Shown: positions 36,637 to 45,644 of the stretch, piece by piece | How positions within the stretch are numbered: position 1 is the stretch's first letter | Layout of the letters: each line of letters begins with the position of its first letter | Assembly: GCA_035699085.1 (NCBI GenBank) | Contig: DASSBG010000004.1 | Span: 62,001-126,000 of the forward strand | DNA length: 64,000 nt | Direction of reading: 5' to 3' | Origin: DASSBG01 sp035699085 | GTDB lineage: Bacteria > Pseudomonadota > Gammaproteobacteria > Xanthomonadales > Rhodanobacteraceae | The notes under the pieces: model-generated | The model's database searches: none | Seen by the model: the letters and a program-made list of their open reading frames with translations, nothing else | What the model was told of the DNA's origin: nothing | Made by a program: the position numbers and the translations under genes

Positions 36637-37106
36637 AACGCCTGCTTGCCGCCTTCCTCCTGGTCACCTTCGCCACCTTCGGCGCGGCCTGCGCCGGCCA
36701 GATGCCCGAGCATCCACAGCTGTCGGTGACGACGCTTGACGGCGGCCACTTCGACCTTGCGGCGCAGCGCGGCAAATGGGTAATCGTCAACTACTGGGCG
36801 ACTTGGTGCCGGCCCTGCATCAAGGAGATGCCGGACATCTCCGCCTTCGTGCAGCAGCACGCGAACGTGCGGGCGATAGGGCTCGCCTACGACGATTCGC
36901 CGAAGACCGATATCGTCGCGTTCGCCGCCAAGCACCCGGTGGTCTACCCGCTGGCGCAGGTCGACACCATGAACCCGCCCAAGGATTTCAGCGTGCCGCG
37001 CGGCCTGCCGACCACCTGGCTGATCGGCCCGGACGGCCGGGTCGCGCATACCTTCCTCGGGCCGGTGACCGCGGCCGAGCTGGGCAAGATAATCGACGCG
37101 CCGTGA
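36633..37106 (+). CDS. TlpA family thioredoxin-like protein
   Basis: This 158-residue periplasmic thiol-disulfide protein has a signal peptide with a lipobox-like Cys (ATFGAAC) and then a thioredoxin fold. The redox motif is WATWCRPCIKEMP, and the cis-Pro is in GLPTTWLIGPDG. It probably reduces periplasmic disulfides. Its start lies inside the yihY stop and its stop inside the acylphosphatase start. Confidence 0.9.
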   Translation: MKRLLAAFLLVTFATFGAACAGQMPEHPQLSVTTLDGGHFDLAAQRGKWVIVNYWATWCRPCIKEMPDISAFVQQHANVRAIGLAYDDSPKTDIVAFAAKHPVVYPLAQVDTMNPPKDFSVPRGLPTTWLIGPDGRVAHTFLGPVTAAELGKIIDAP

Positions 37107-37372
37107 GCTGCGTGCGCTTCCTGGTCGGCGGCACCGTGCAGGGCGTGTTTTTTCGCGCCTCGGCCCGCGAGCAGGCGTTGCGCGACGGCATCGACGGCTG
37201 GGCGCGCAACCTGCCTGATGGCCGGGTGGAAGTGGTCGCCGCCAGCGCCGACCCAGCGGCGCTCGATCGCCTGGAAGCATGGCTGCACCACGGCCCGCCC
37301 GCTGCCCGCGTCGACCACGTCGCGCGCGAGCGGCTGGACACGCCGCCGCCGCCCGGCTTCCACGTTCGCTGA
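37103..37372 (+). CDS. acyP: Acylphosphatase
   Basis: This 89-residue enzyme hydrolyses acyl phosphates. It has the phosphate-binding loop GTVQGVFFRAS with the catalytic Arg, and GWARNLPDGRVEVVA with the catalytic Asn. The GTG start overlaps the preceding stop (GTGA). All residues expected of the family are present. It is the last gene of the yihY operon. Confidence 0.94.
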   Translation: MSCVRFLVGGTVQGVFFRASAREQALRDGIDGWARNLPDGRVEVVAASADPAALDRLEAWLHHGPPAARVDHVARERLDTPPPPGFHVR

Positions 37373-37463
37373 CGGGCGCGGCCCGACCGCAGGCGAGCCG
37401 ATTACTCCTTTGCACGACACAAGGCAAAGCCATTGCAAGGAAGACGCGAGCCTCAGGGCGCCC

Positions 37464-38296
37464 CTAATAGGTGCGAAGCTGGTCGCCTGATTCGGCGCCA
37501 GGGCGGGGAATAATTGGACGCGACCTGCCGTACTTTGCGATATGCATCTTTCGCAGGCGATGAAAAATAACCGCTGCCTGGCTGTCTATCTCCGCCAGTG
37601 CGTATCGATCGAATTGCGGGTATAGCTTGTAGAGGTATCCTGCCGCCTTGGTGTCGCCCATCAGGTAAGCCAGCCGAAGATGGGCGGCTGCCATGTATCG
37701 GTCGGCGTTTGGGTTCTTTCCGAGTCGAGCCATTCTGCCCAGCCATACTGCGCGTAAACAGAACCCTCTTCTCGTGCTTTTGCCAGATACTGCAATGCCT
37801 GCGAAACATCGCCTTTCCGCAGGAGAGCCGTCCCCAGCAGGCTCGTCGCAACCAGATTGCCGTTGCCGCTGAGTGTCCGTAGCGCAACCGGGTCCAGACC
37901 CGCGATGTTCTGAAGTTGCTCCTGAGTTGGAAAGCCTCGACTGCTCATCCATGCGGCTTCGGCCGCCGATCGCGCGGCGAATGGATCGTCGAGGTCACAG
38001 GTGGGGCAGGCGTATGCTTGGACCAGCTCTGCACGAACAGCAGCCGCGGAACCTGGTGAAACCGGTACAAGCGTCACATGCGACTGTGGCACAGCCAGCT
38101 TGACGGTACCATTTGCCGGCTGTCGCGTCGCCGCTACTGTACTGATCGAGCTGGGGCGCGCCGCTGCCGGCACAACCGGTGCTTGGCGCACATCATTCCG
38201 AGCACTCTCTGCCGCAGGAGCGTTGTGCAAGACGGCCCATACACAGCCGAAGGCAACAACGACGGCAGCGCCGAGAAGGAACGTTCGCAAGGTCAT
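37464..38296 (-). pseudogene. Frameshifted helical-repeat exported protein
   Basis: Two overlapping frames together make one protein of about 277 residues. The first part starts at 38296 (ribosome site AGGTG, signal/anchor LRTFLLGAAVVVAFGCVWAVL) and reads to about 37720. The second continues as RLGKNPNADRYMAAAHLRLAYL down to 37464. A one-base deletion near 37716-37735 separates them. The helical LLRKGDVSQALQYLAKAREEG segment looks like TPR or Sel1 repeats. It may be a true pseudogene or a sequence error. No named family. Confidence 0.55.
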
Positions 38297-38397
38297 GGTG
38301 CGCACCTGCTGTCATCAAGTGTTGCCCACCAAGCTGCACAACGTGCATCCTTGGTGGCAAGTTCCCACTTCTCGTGTAGTGAGTTAGCTGGGCTGAT

Positions 38398-38846
38398 TCA
38401 GTTGACAAGGGACGACGGGACCAGATCAGTAACGTCAAACCCGATCCAGTTGAAGGCGTCCAGTGTCGACTGTACTAGCGAGGGTGACCCCATCTCCCGC
38501 GCAATCTGTACCGTTTCATTGCGACAAGCTAGCTCCGCGCCTGTTGGCGAGCTGCCTGGCGCGAACATCCCGCCGCGCGCTCGCATGCCATCAAGGTACC
38601 TGAAAAAGTAAACGGCCAGCGGTTGCGAGGCATGCTTCCGAGCAGTAGCCGCCGCGGAGAACAGATCAATAGGTAACGGAGGATAGGCAGGCGGCGAGTC
38701 AATGGTCTGCACCGCTGCCGGGGCAGCCGATGGGCAGGGCAACCGAGCCGACAGCAGCGAGCAACGGCCGAGGTGGCTTCCGAAGCGCCCACATCCCGGC
38801 TGACCGTGGCAACGACCATGTTGGCCGAGTCTACGACTCCGCTCAA
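38398..38846 (-). pseudogene. Possible degraded hypothetical gene
   Basis: One frame reads VVATVSRDVGASEATSAVA up to about 38750. Another then continues as PAAVQTIDSPPAYPPLPIDL through YFFRYLDGM to a stop at 38398. The join needs a frameshift near 38745-38760. No start with a ribosome site is visible. The size and setting recall the broken gene next to it, but I cannot show similarity. It may be nonfunctional. Confidence 0.35.
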
Positions 38847-39048
38847 CGTCTCAGTCGACTGCCACTGTTTTCGATAGCACGACCTCGACCATTTAACGCG
38901 CCGCGGGCGCTACGGCCAGGCGAAACCAAAGCAGGCACCCTGGCTTGCGGCGCATCAGTCTGAATCGTGAAGCACCACGAGTTTCCGACGTCCGGAATCA
39001 TCCGCCGGTATGCTTGGTCATGGCGCGATCATACGCGTCGGTGGTGCG

Positions 39049-41088
39049 TCAGGCGTCTTCGTCCGCGCGCGGGTTCCAGGCGTTGCACAGCTCCTTCTGC
39101 ACTTGAGGCGGCACCGCCTCGTAGTGGCTCAGCTCCATTGCGAAACGGCCCTCGCCGCCGGTCATTGATTTGAGCTCGGTCTGGTAGTCGCTGAGCTCGG
39201 CCAGCGGCACCTGCGCCTTGATCACCAGTTGCTCTCCGCGCGCGCTGTCGGTGCCCAGGATGCGCGCACGTTTTGCTGCCAGGCCGCCGGTGACATCGCC
39301 GACGTTCGCCGCGGGTATGCGTACGTCCACGTTCACCACCGGCTCCAGCACCATCGGCCGCGCCTTGGCCACGGCGTCGAGGAAGGCCTTGCGGCCGGCG
39401 CTGACAAAGGCCACTTCCTTGGAGTCCACGGGGTGGTGCTTGCCGTCGAGCACCACCACGCGCAGGTCCTGCAGGGTGTAGCCGGCGATGGCGCCGTCCT
39501 CCATCGCCTGGCGCACGCCCTTCTCGATGGCCGGCATGAACTGGTTGGGGATGGCGCCGCCCTTGACCTCGTCGGCAAACTCGAAGCCGGCGCCCCGCGC
39601 CAGCGGCTCGACCCGCAGTGTCACTTCGCCGAATTGCCCGGCACCGCCGGTCTGCTTCTTGTGCCGGTGGTGGCCTTCGGCCGTTGCGCCGATGGTTTCA
39701 CGGTAGGCGATGCGCGGGGTCGAGGTCTCGACCTCGACCCCGTAACGTTCGCGCATGCGCTCGATCATCACCCGCAGGTGCAGGTCACCCAGGCCACGAA
39801 TCACGGTCTCGTTCAGTTCCTTGTGGTGCTCGACGCGGAAGCAGGGATCTTCTTCGCACAGCTTCTGCAGCGCGCGCGCCAGCTTCTGCTCCTGGCCCTT
39901 GTGCGCTGGTACCACGGCCAGTCCGAACATTGGCTGCGGAAAGGGCAGGGGCTTGAGGTGGATGTGATCCTCCGCATGCGAATCGTGCAGCACGGCGTTG
40001 AAATGGACATCCTCCACCTTGGCGACGGCGGCGATGTCACCCGGCCCGGCCTCGTCGATGTCGACATGGTCGCGGCCGTTGATGCGGAACAGGTGGCCAA
40101 CCTTGAACGGCTTGCGGCCGTCGTCGATGAACAGCTGGCTGTCCTTGCGAACGGTGCCCTGATAGATGCGGAATATCCCGAGCTTGCCGACGAAGGGGTC
40201 GTTCACGATCTTGAAAACGTCCGCGACCACGTGGCGCGCCGGGTCGGGCTGCACTTCGATGGCACGCGCGGCGTCGCCGCTGCCGGTCATGAACGGCGGC
40301 GGATTGCCCTCCGCCGGGTTCGGCAGCAGCCGCAGGATGAGGTTGAGCAGTTCCGGGACGCCGGCGCCGCTGCGGGCGCTGACGAAGCAGATGGGCACCA
40401 GGTGGCCCTCGCGCAGGCACTGCTCGAATGCCTCGTGCAGTTCGTCGCCCTGCAGCGCGCCTTCACCGTCGTCCAGATATCGCGCCATCACCTGCTCGTC
40501 GACCTCGACCACCTGGTCGATGATCTGCTGGTGGGCCTCGGACACCGAGGAGAAGGCAACCTCGCCCTCGCCGCCGCGAAAACAGTCGACCACGCCATCG
40601 CGCGCCCGCGTCGGCAGGTTGATCGGCAGGCACTGGCGACCGAATTCGGCACGCAGCTCGTCGGTCAGCCGGCCGAGGTCGACGCCGTCGGCGTCGATGT
40701 GGTTGACCACCAGCATGCGCGCCAACCCTTGTTCGCGCGCGTAGTGCATCATCCGCCGCGTGCCGTGCTCGATGCCATTGACGGCGTTGACCACCATGGC
40801 GCAGGTCTCGACCGCCTCCAGCGCCGCCAGCGTTGGTCCGCGAAAATCCGGGTAGCCCGGGGTGTCAAGGAGGTGCAGCCGGCAGTGTGGCAACTCCACG
40901 GTGGCGATGGCGGTGTCTATTGAATGGCCGTGGGCCTTTTCCTGCGCGTCGAAGTCGGACACGGTGGTACCGCGCTCGATGCTGCCGGGGCTCTGGACGG
41001 CGCCGGCCGCCTGCAGCAGCGCCTCCAGCAAGGTGGTCTTGCCGGCGCCGGCGTGGCCGGCCAGGGCGAGGTTGCGGATCGAGTCCAT
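39049..41088 (-). CDS. Elongation factor G-like translational GTPase
   Basis: This 679-residue protein has the full EF-G domain order: a G domain with GHAGAGKTTLLEALL at residues 11-25 and DTPGYPDF, then domains II to V ending VQKELCNAW. The G4 motif reads NHID where NKxD is expected. The HHRHKKQTGGAGQFGEV motif is present. It is shorter and more divergent than canonical FusA and belongs to the EF-G-like (FusA2) group, whose role is unsettled. The ATG at 41088 is used; an upstream frame reads through heptamer repeats. Confidence 0.9.
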   Translation of the reverse strand: MDSIRNLALAGHAGAGKTTLLEALLQAAGAVQSPGSIERGTTVSDFDAQEKAHGHSIDTAIATVELPHCRLHLLDTPGYPDFRGPTLAALEAVETCAMVVNAVNGIEHGTRRMMHYAREQGLARMLVVNHIDADGVDLGRLTDELRAEFGRQCLPINLPTRARDGVVDCFRGGEGEVAFSSVSEAHQQIIDQVVEVDEQVMARYLDDGEGALQGDELHEAFEQCLREGHLVPICFVSARSGAGVPELLNLILRLLPNPAEGNPPPFMTGSGDAARAIEVQPDPARHVVADVFKIVNDPFVGKLGIFRIYQGTVRKDSQLFIDDGRKPFKVGHLFRINGRDHVDIDEAGPGDIAAVAKVEDVHFNAVLHDSHAEDHIHLKPLPFPQPMFGLAVVPAHKGQEQKLARALQKLCEEDPCFRVEHHKELNETVIRGLGDLHLRVMIERMRERYGVEVETSTPRIAYRETIGATAEGHHRHKKQTGGAGQFGEVTLRVEPLARGAGFEFADEVKGGAIPNQFMPAIEKGVRQAMEDGAIAGYTLQDLRVVVLDGKHHPVDSKEVAFVSAGRKAFLDAVAKARPMVLEPVVNVDVRIPAANVGDVTGGLAAKRARILGTDSARGEQLVIKAQVPLAELSDYQTELKSMTGGEGRFAMELSHYEAVPPQVQKELCNAWNPRADEDA

Positions 41089-41534
41089 CGGCGTGCCTGC
41101 GATGCTGTCCGGGATGCCAAGCCTTGCGCCCCGGCGGCCCGAGGTCAAGTGGCGGGATTCGGGACCGGGGACCGGGGACCGGGGACCAGGGACCGGGGAC
41201 CAGGGACCAGGGACCAAGGACCAGGGACCAGGGACCAGGGACCAGGGACCAGGGACCAGGGACCAGGGACCGGGGACCGGAAGAGCGAACGCCGGGGCCA
41301 CCAATGCAGCAACCCTGCATGATTTTGCTCTGGCCATCATCAAGGGAACGCAAAACGACACGCGGCGGCACCGCCCGTGCGACTGCGACACTGTCCCCGC
41401 GCATCCCGGTCCCTGGTCCCCGGTCCCGGTCCCCGTTGCGCCGAGTCCCGGCGCACTTAATACGCATTTAAGCCGGCATCCGATAGCGTCGCGGCGGCGC
41501 GTCGCGCGCACTGGGCCCTGACACAGGTTGCTGC
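41089..41534. repeat. Long heptamer array upstream of EF-G-like gene
   Basis: An uninterrupted array of 17 GGGACCR units occupies 41161-41279 (119 bases), differing only at the last base apart from one AGGACCA unit. It ends in GAAGAGCG. A shorter inverted array of YGGTCCC units follows at about 41406-41436. The 126-base core between them is unlike the other cores. The array is antisense-adjacent to the EF-G-like start, and nothing coding is seen. Confidence 0.8.
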
Positions 41535-42509
41535 ATGGATCCCGATGGTGCGGTACACATTCCCGCCACCCCGACCCATCGGCTGGAGCTTTCTCCGGCG
41601 CGCTGGCGCGCGCGCGCGCCGCGGCGCTACAACGACGACGCCCGCGCGTATCTCTGGAACCTGCGCTGGGGCCACCGCGGCCGTGACCGTGGCCCGGTGG
41701 TGGTGGTGCTGGCGGTGGTGCTGCTGGCGCACGTTGCGGCTTTCACGCTGCTGCGGCTGACAACCGCGACGCCGCTGCGGCAACCGGCAGTGAGTGTGGA
41801 CGAGCGGGACGTGATGCAGGTGCGCCTGATCGAGCCGCCGCCGCCTTCGCCGGCGCCGCCGATGCAGGTGCTGCCGCCGACGCAGGTTGGCCAGCCGCGG
41901 CCCGCGTCACCAGGCGTGCCGCCGCGACCGCCGCCAGCGGCCCCGTCACCGCCCGCACGGCCGGTGGCGGAGAAGACACCGGCATCGACGCCGCAGGTGC
42001 ATTTCTATGACGCGCAGGGGAGGGTGCTGTTGTCGCCGACGCCGCCAGCGCCAGCGGCGTCGGTCGCGGACTACCGGCCGCATCTGCCGAAGGGCTCGGC
42101 GAAGCTGATGCATCCGCCGCCGCCGCCGATCGTCTACACGCCGACCAAGCTGGAAAAGTATTTCGTGCCCGCAGACGAGAACCTGCTGCAAAAGGCCGTG
42201 CGCAAAACGCTGGTGAAACACACGTTCCACCTGCCCTTTGGCCTCAATTACACCTGCGTGGTCGCTCCGCTGGCGGTCGCCGGCGTTTGCGGGTTTACCG
42301 CGCCGGAGCAACTGTCGGCGCCGCTGCAAGTGAGCAATACACGCGACAACCTGGCGCCGGCGACGCCGCTGATCCGCAAGCCCCAGCCGTCCACGGCTGC
42401 CTCCACCGTGCCGGCGCCGGCACCCGCGGAATCGGCGCCGGCCGTGCCCGCGCTTATCCCGCCGGCGGCCGGGTCACAGCAGTTTTTGCAGTCCGGGCAG
42501 CAGCGGTAG
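41535..42509 (+). CDS. Proline-rich single-pass envelope protein
   Basis: This 324-residue protein has a cytoplasmic basic N-terminus and one membrane helix (VVVVLAVVLLAHVAAFTLL). A Pro/Ala-rich periplasmic linker (EPPPPSPAPPMQVLPPT) follows, then a globular part with two Cys in NYTCVVAPLAVAGVCGF. The layout resembles TonB/TolA-type proteins, but the C-terminal TonB domain is missing and the tail is Ala/Pro/Gln-rich. Its 3' end overlaps the oxidoreductase gene by 36 bases on the opposite strand. I do not recognise a family. Confidence 0.65.
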   Translation: MDPDGAVHIPATPTHRLELSPARWRARAPRRYNDDARAYLWNLRWGHRGRDRGPVVVVLAVVLLAHVAAFTLLRLTTATPLRQPAVSVDERDVMQVRLIEPPPPSPAPPMQVLPPTQVGQPRPASPGVPPRPPPAAPSPPARPVAEKTPASTPQVHFYDAQGRVLLSPTPPAPAASVADYRPHLPKGSAKLMHPPPPPIVYTPTKLEKYFVPADENLLQKAVRKTLVKHTFHLPFGLNYTCVVAPLAVAGVCGFTAPEQLSAPLQVSNTRDNLAPATPLIRKPQPSTAASTVPAPAPAESAPAVPALIPPAAGSQQFLQSGQQR

Positions 42510-44732
42510 GCTGCGGATGCGGGCGGTGGTCGCCGCAAACACCGCGTTGGCCAGCGCTGGTGCTGCGCTGGGGAAGGCCACCTCGCCGGCGCCGGTCGGG
42601 GTGACCTGGGAAGGCATGACGATAACCTCGACCCGGCGCGGCAGGTCCGCCGTGCGCGCCATGCGGTAGTGCTTGAGGGCGCGCTGCTGCACGGTGCCGT
42701 GGTCGATGGTGATGGCCTGCCCGAGTGCGGCCGACAGCGCGTCCAGCGTCGCGCCCTCGGCTTGTGCGACGACGCCCAGCGGATTGATGGCGCGGCCGAC
42801 ATCGACCGCGCAAACGGCGCGCTGGAAACGCAGCTTGCCGGCACGCGTCGACACCTCGAAGGCATGCGCGGCGTAGCTGCCGAAGGTGAAGTGGCAGGCG
42901 ATGCCCAAGCCGTGGCCGTTGCGCCGCCGGCGCGTCCACTCGATCCGCTCTGCCACCGCCCGGAGCACCGCCGCCAGCCTCCCGGTGTCCAGCGTCGGAC
43001 CGCCGAAGCCCCTGTAGGGCAGCGTGCGAGCCTCGCCCAGCAATTCCAGGCGCAGGGCCAGCGGGTCGCGGCGGGCGGCGTGGGCAATTTCGTCGAGAAA
43101 GCATTCGACCGCGAAGGCCGTGGCGTTGTGGCCGGGTGCGCGATAGTTGCCGCGCGCGGCGGCGGAGTCGAGGCCGTGCCAGAGCAGCTCCAGGTTGTCG
43201 ACCAGGCCGGCCGGAGGATCGTCCGGATACATCACCGCGTGCCAGAGGCCGTCCTGCGGCACGCCACGCCCATGCCAGGGCGAGGTGCTGGCCATGTGCT
43301 GACGCCAGCCGAGGATGCGACCGTGTCGGTCGAGCGACGCGCGGATGCGCTGCAGACTGAAGGGACGGAAGGCATCGTTAGCGAGGTCGTCGTCGCGGGT
43401 CCACATCAACTTGATCGGCCGCTTCGCGGCCTGCGCGACCAGGATCGCCTCGGCGACGAAGTCGCTGTCCAGCCGGCGGCCGAAGCCACCGCCCATGCGC
43501 GGAAAGTTGATGTCGATCTGCTCCGCCTTTAGCCCCGTGAGGCGCTGGGTCACGGCAAAGGCCGCGGCGGGGTCCTGGGTCGGCACCTGCAGCGTCGCTC
43601 GGTCGCTCTCGATTCGCACGTGCACGGCCAGCGGCTCCATGGTGACGTGGGCGAGGTAGGGCAGGGCGTAGGTTGCCTCGACATGCTTTGTTGCCTTGCG
43701 GTCGGCGGCCTCTACATCACCATCGCGCCGTACCGCCAGCGCGTCCTCCGGCGCATCGAGCACCTTCTGCGCCTGCGCCAGCAGGCCGGCCGTGCTTTCG
43801 TCGGCGTGGGCGCGCGCCTGCCAGTGCAGCTGCAGCGCCTTGCGCCCCTGCAGCGCGGCCCAGGTGCTGCGCGCCAGTACCGCCACCGCCGCCGCCAGTG
43901 GCCGGGTGCCCAGCGGCAGTTCGTCGCTCGGCGCCGGCAGCTGCACGATCTGCTCGACGCCGTCCACCTTGCGCGCGGCGCTGTCGTCGAAGTACTGCAG
44001 GTCGCCGTCCAGACAGGGGCAGCGCGCCAGCACCGCGACCAGCGCGTCGGCCGGCCACGCGTCGATCACGAAACGCTGGCGGCCGCGGACCATTGCATCG
44101 GCGTCGACGTCGCCCGCGCGCTGGCCGATCAGCGCGTAATCCTGCGGCTGCTTCAGCGCTGGTGGCGTCGTCGGCAGCGACAGCTTGGCCGCGGCGGCGG
44201 CCAACTCGCCGTAGGAAAGGCTGGCGCCGCCGGGAGCGATGACGCGGGACTTGGCGCAGCGCAGCTCCGCCGCGGACTGCTTCCAGTGGCGCGCCGCGGC
44301 CTCGCGCATCAACCAGCGCGCGCTGGCGCCAACCTGGCGCAAATCCTCCCAGGCCGCGGCCATGGTGGTGCTGCCGCGCGCGTCCTGGGTGCCCAGGGTG
44401 AACTGCGGCGTGCCATGCTCGCTGACCACGCCCAGGGCCATCGGCAACACGGTAACGCGGGTCCAGTCGGCGGCGAACTCGTCGGCGATGATGCGCGCCA
44501 GCGCGGTGTGCGAGCCCTGGCCGAAATCCGGCGCACGCGCGCCGATGAAGATGCGGCCGTCCGGCTCCACCCGGAGGTACGGCCCCAGCGCCGTGGTGTT
44601 TTCGCCGAGCAGCGCCAGGTCCGGGTCGGCGGCCAGTGCCGGCAGACTGCGCAGCCCGACCAGCAGCCCGCCACCAGCCAGCGCCATCACCTGCAGGAAG
44701 CGGCGGCGCGAACGATCCGCCGGCTCGCTCAC
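42474..44732 (-). CDS. Xanthine dehydrogenase family molybdopterin-binding subunit (IorB-like)
   Basis: This 752-residue molybdenum subunit is of the isoquinoline 1-oxidoreductase beta type. A twin-arginine signal (RRRFLQVMALAGGGLL) sends it folded to the periplasm. The two aldehyde oxidase domains include RMGGGFGRR and the C-terminal GAGEVAFPSAAPALANAV with the catalytic Glu. The GTG start overlaps the partner 2Fe-2S subunit (GTGA). The substrate is probably an N-heterocycle or aldehyde. No accessory cytochrome gene is nearby. Confidence 0.9.
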   Translation of the reverse strand: MSEPADRSRRRFLQVMALAGGGLLVGLRSLPALAADPDLALLGENTTALGPYLRVEPDGRIFIGARAPDFGQGSHTALARIIADEFAADWTRVTVLPMALGVVSEHGTPQFTLGTQDARGSTTMAAAWEDLRQVGASARWLMREAAARHWKQSAAELRCAKSRVIAPGGASLSYGELAAAAAKLSLPTTPPALKQPQDYALIGQRAGDVDADAMVRGRQRFVIDAWPADALVAVLARCPCLDGDLQYFDDSAARKVDGVEQIVQLPAPSDELPLGTRPLAAAVAVLARSTWAALQGRKALQLHWQARAHADESTAGLLAQAQKVLDAPEDALAVRRDGDVEAADRKATKHVEATYALPYLAHVTMEPLAVHVRIESDRATLQVPTQDPAAAFAVTQRLTGLKAEQIDINFPRMGGGFGRRLDSDFVAEAILVAQAAKRPIKLMWTRDDDLANDAFRPFSLQRIRASLDRHGRILGWRQHMASTSPWHGRGVPQDGLWHAVMYPDDPPAGLVDNLELLWHGLDSAAARGNYRAPGHNATAFAVECFLDEIAHAARRDPLALRLELLGEARTLPYRGFGGPTLDTGRLAAVLRAVAERIEWTRRRRNGHGLGIACHFTFGSYAAHAFEVSTRAGKLRFQRAVCAVDVGRAINPLGVVAQAEGATLDALSAALGQAITIDHGTVQQRALKHYRMARTADLPRRVEVIVMPSQVTPTGAGEVAFPSAAPALANAVFAATTARIRSLPLLPGLQKLL

Positions 44733-45253
44733 GTGGCTTTCCGCCGTGCTGCCGCGACTTGCCGGATGGCGACCCGAAACCGCGGGTAGAGGCCGCAGCG
44801 GCAGAGGTTGCTCAGGCTGTCGATGTCGCCGTCATCGGCGCGCGGCTTGCGCTTGAGCAGCGCTGCGGCGGCCATCAACTGGCCCGGCGCGCAATAGCCG
44901 CAGCCAATCGCGTCGTTGTCGATGAAAGCCTGTTGCAACGCGTGCAGTGTGCCGTCGGCGGCGGCCAGGCCCTCGACCGTGGTCACCGCGTGTGCTGCCA
45001 GTTTCGCCATCGGCTGGCGGCAAGCGCGCACCGCCTTGCCGTCGAGCAGCACGGTGCAGGCTCCGCAGTCCTCGCCGTCGCAGCCGTACTTTGTGCCCGT
45101 GAGGCGGAGTACGTCGCGCAGGTACCAGAGCAGCGGCATGTCCGGGTCGCCGGTGTGCCGGTAGGTTTCGCCGTTGATGACGAGGTCGACGCCCTCGCGC
45201 ACCGGCTCGGGCTTGATCGCGTCGGCTTGCGTGGGCAGGAACTGTAGCGGCAC
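44729..45253 (-). CDS. (2Fe-2S)-binding subunit of xanthine dehydrogenase family enzyme (IorA-like)
   Basis: This 174-residue electron-transfer subunit has two clusters. The plant-ferredoxin one is in TKYGCDGEDCGACTVLLDG. The second is in CGYCAPGQLMAAAALL and LCRCGLYPR. It pairs with the molybdenum subunit that follows. I chose the GTG at 45253 because GGAG lies 7 bases upstream; a longer ATG frame has none. The operon is divergent from lysAC, with a 391-base gap. Confidence 0.92.
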   Translation of the reverse strand: MPLQFLPTQADAIKPEPVREGVDLVINGETYRHTGDPDMPLLWYLRDVLRLTGTKYGCDGEDCGACTVLLDGKAVRACRQPMAKLAAHAVTTVEGLAAADGTLHALQQAFIDNDAIGCGYCAPGQLMAAAALLKRKPRADDGDIDSLSNLCRCGLYPRFRVAIRQVAAARRKAT

Positions 45254-45644
45254 TCGGGGCTCCGTGGGCGCGTCGCCGCCTTGAGGATAGCAGCGCGCGG
45301 TGTGACCGCTGATTCTTGCATTGCACGCGCCACCGCGGGCAGCATCCGGCTGAACGGGCGGCGCCGCCTGTCGGATCCCCGCGTCGGCCGGGGTGGCCGC
45401 AGGTCGGGTTGGCGGCAGATCGGGTTGGCGCCGCAGGCGCATGCCCGGCATCCTCGATCACACACGCGGCATTGTCCGCTGGCCGTCGTGGGCCCTGTGC
45501 GACCTGCGGCCAAGGGGCGTTTCCGGCGCAGATCGCGCGCGCGGCTTGTGTCGCGGCGTGGCGGGCGGCAAAGTGGCGCGGTTTCCGCATGCGTTCCGCA
45601 CATTGCGCGCTGGCGATGGATGATGACCACCCGACGGCCCACAA
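45254..45644. other. Intergenic region between iorAB and lysAC
   Basis: No gene is seen in 391 bases. A short repeat unit occurs twice (GCAGRTCGGGTTGGCG at about 45399-45415 and 45416-45428). This is the same GTCGGGTT motif as the palindromes near 24082 and 28816. The lysAC ATG has no visible ribosome site. Confidence 0.45.

Larger units (their letters stand above)
37373..39048. other. A/T-richer patch with two degraded genes
   Basis: This stretch has visibly more A and T than its neighbours and holds only the two broken or uncertain reading frames listed separately. It separates acyP from the EF-G-like gene. Outside those frames (38847-39048) nothing is seen. Confidence 0.5.

Noticed and set aside
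41161..41279. CRISPR array
   Set aside because: Repeats are 7 bases with no spacers, and no cas gene is present.
41089..41511. N-terminal extension of the EF-G-like protein through the heptamer array
   Set aside because: It encodes only repeat peptide (PGPWSLV and similar) and precedes a normal EF-G start.
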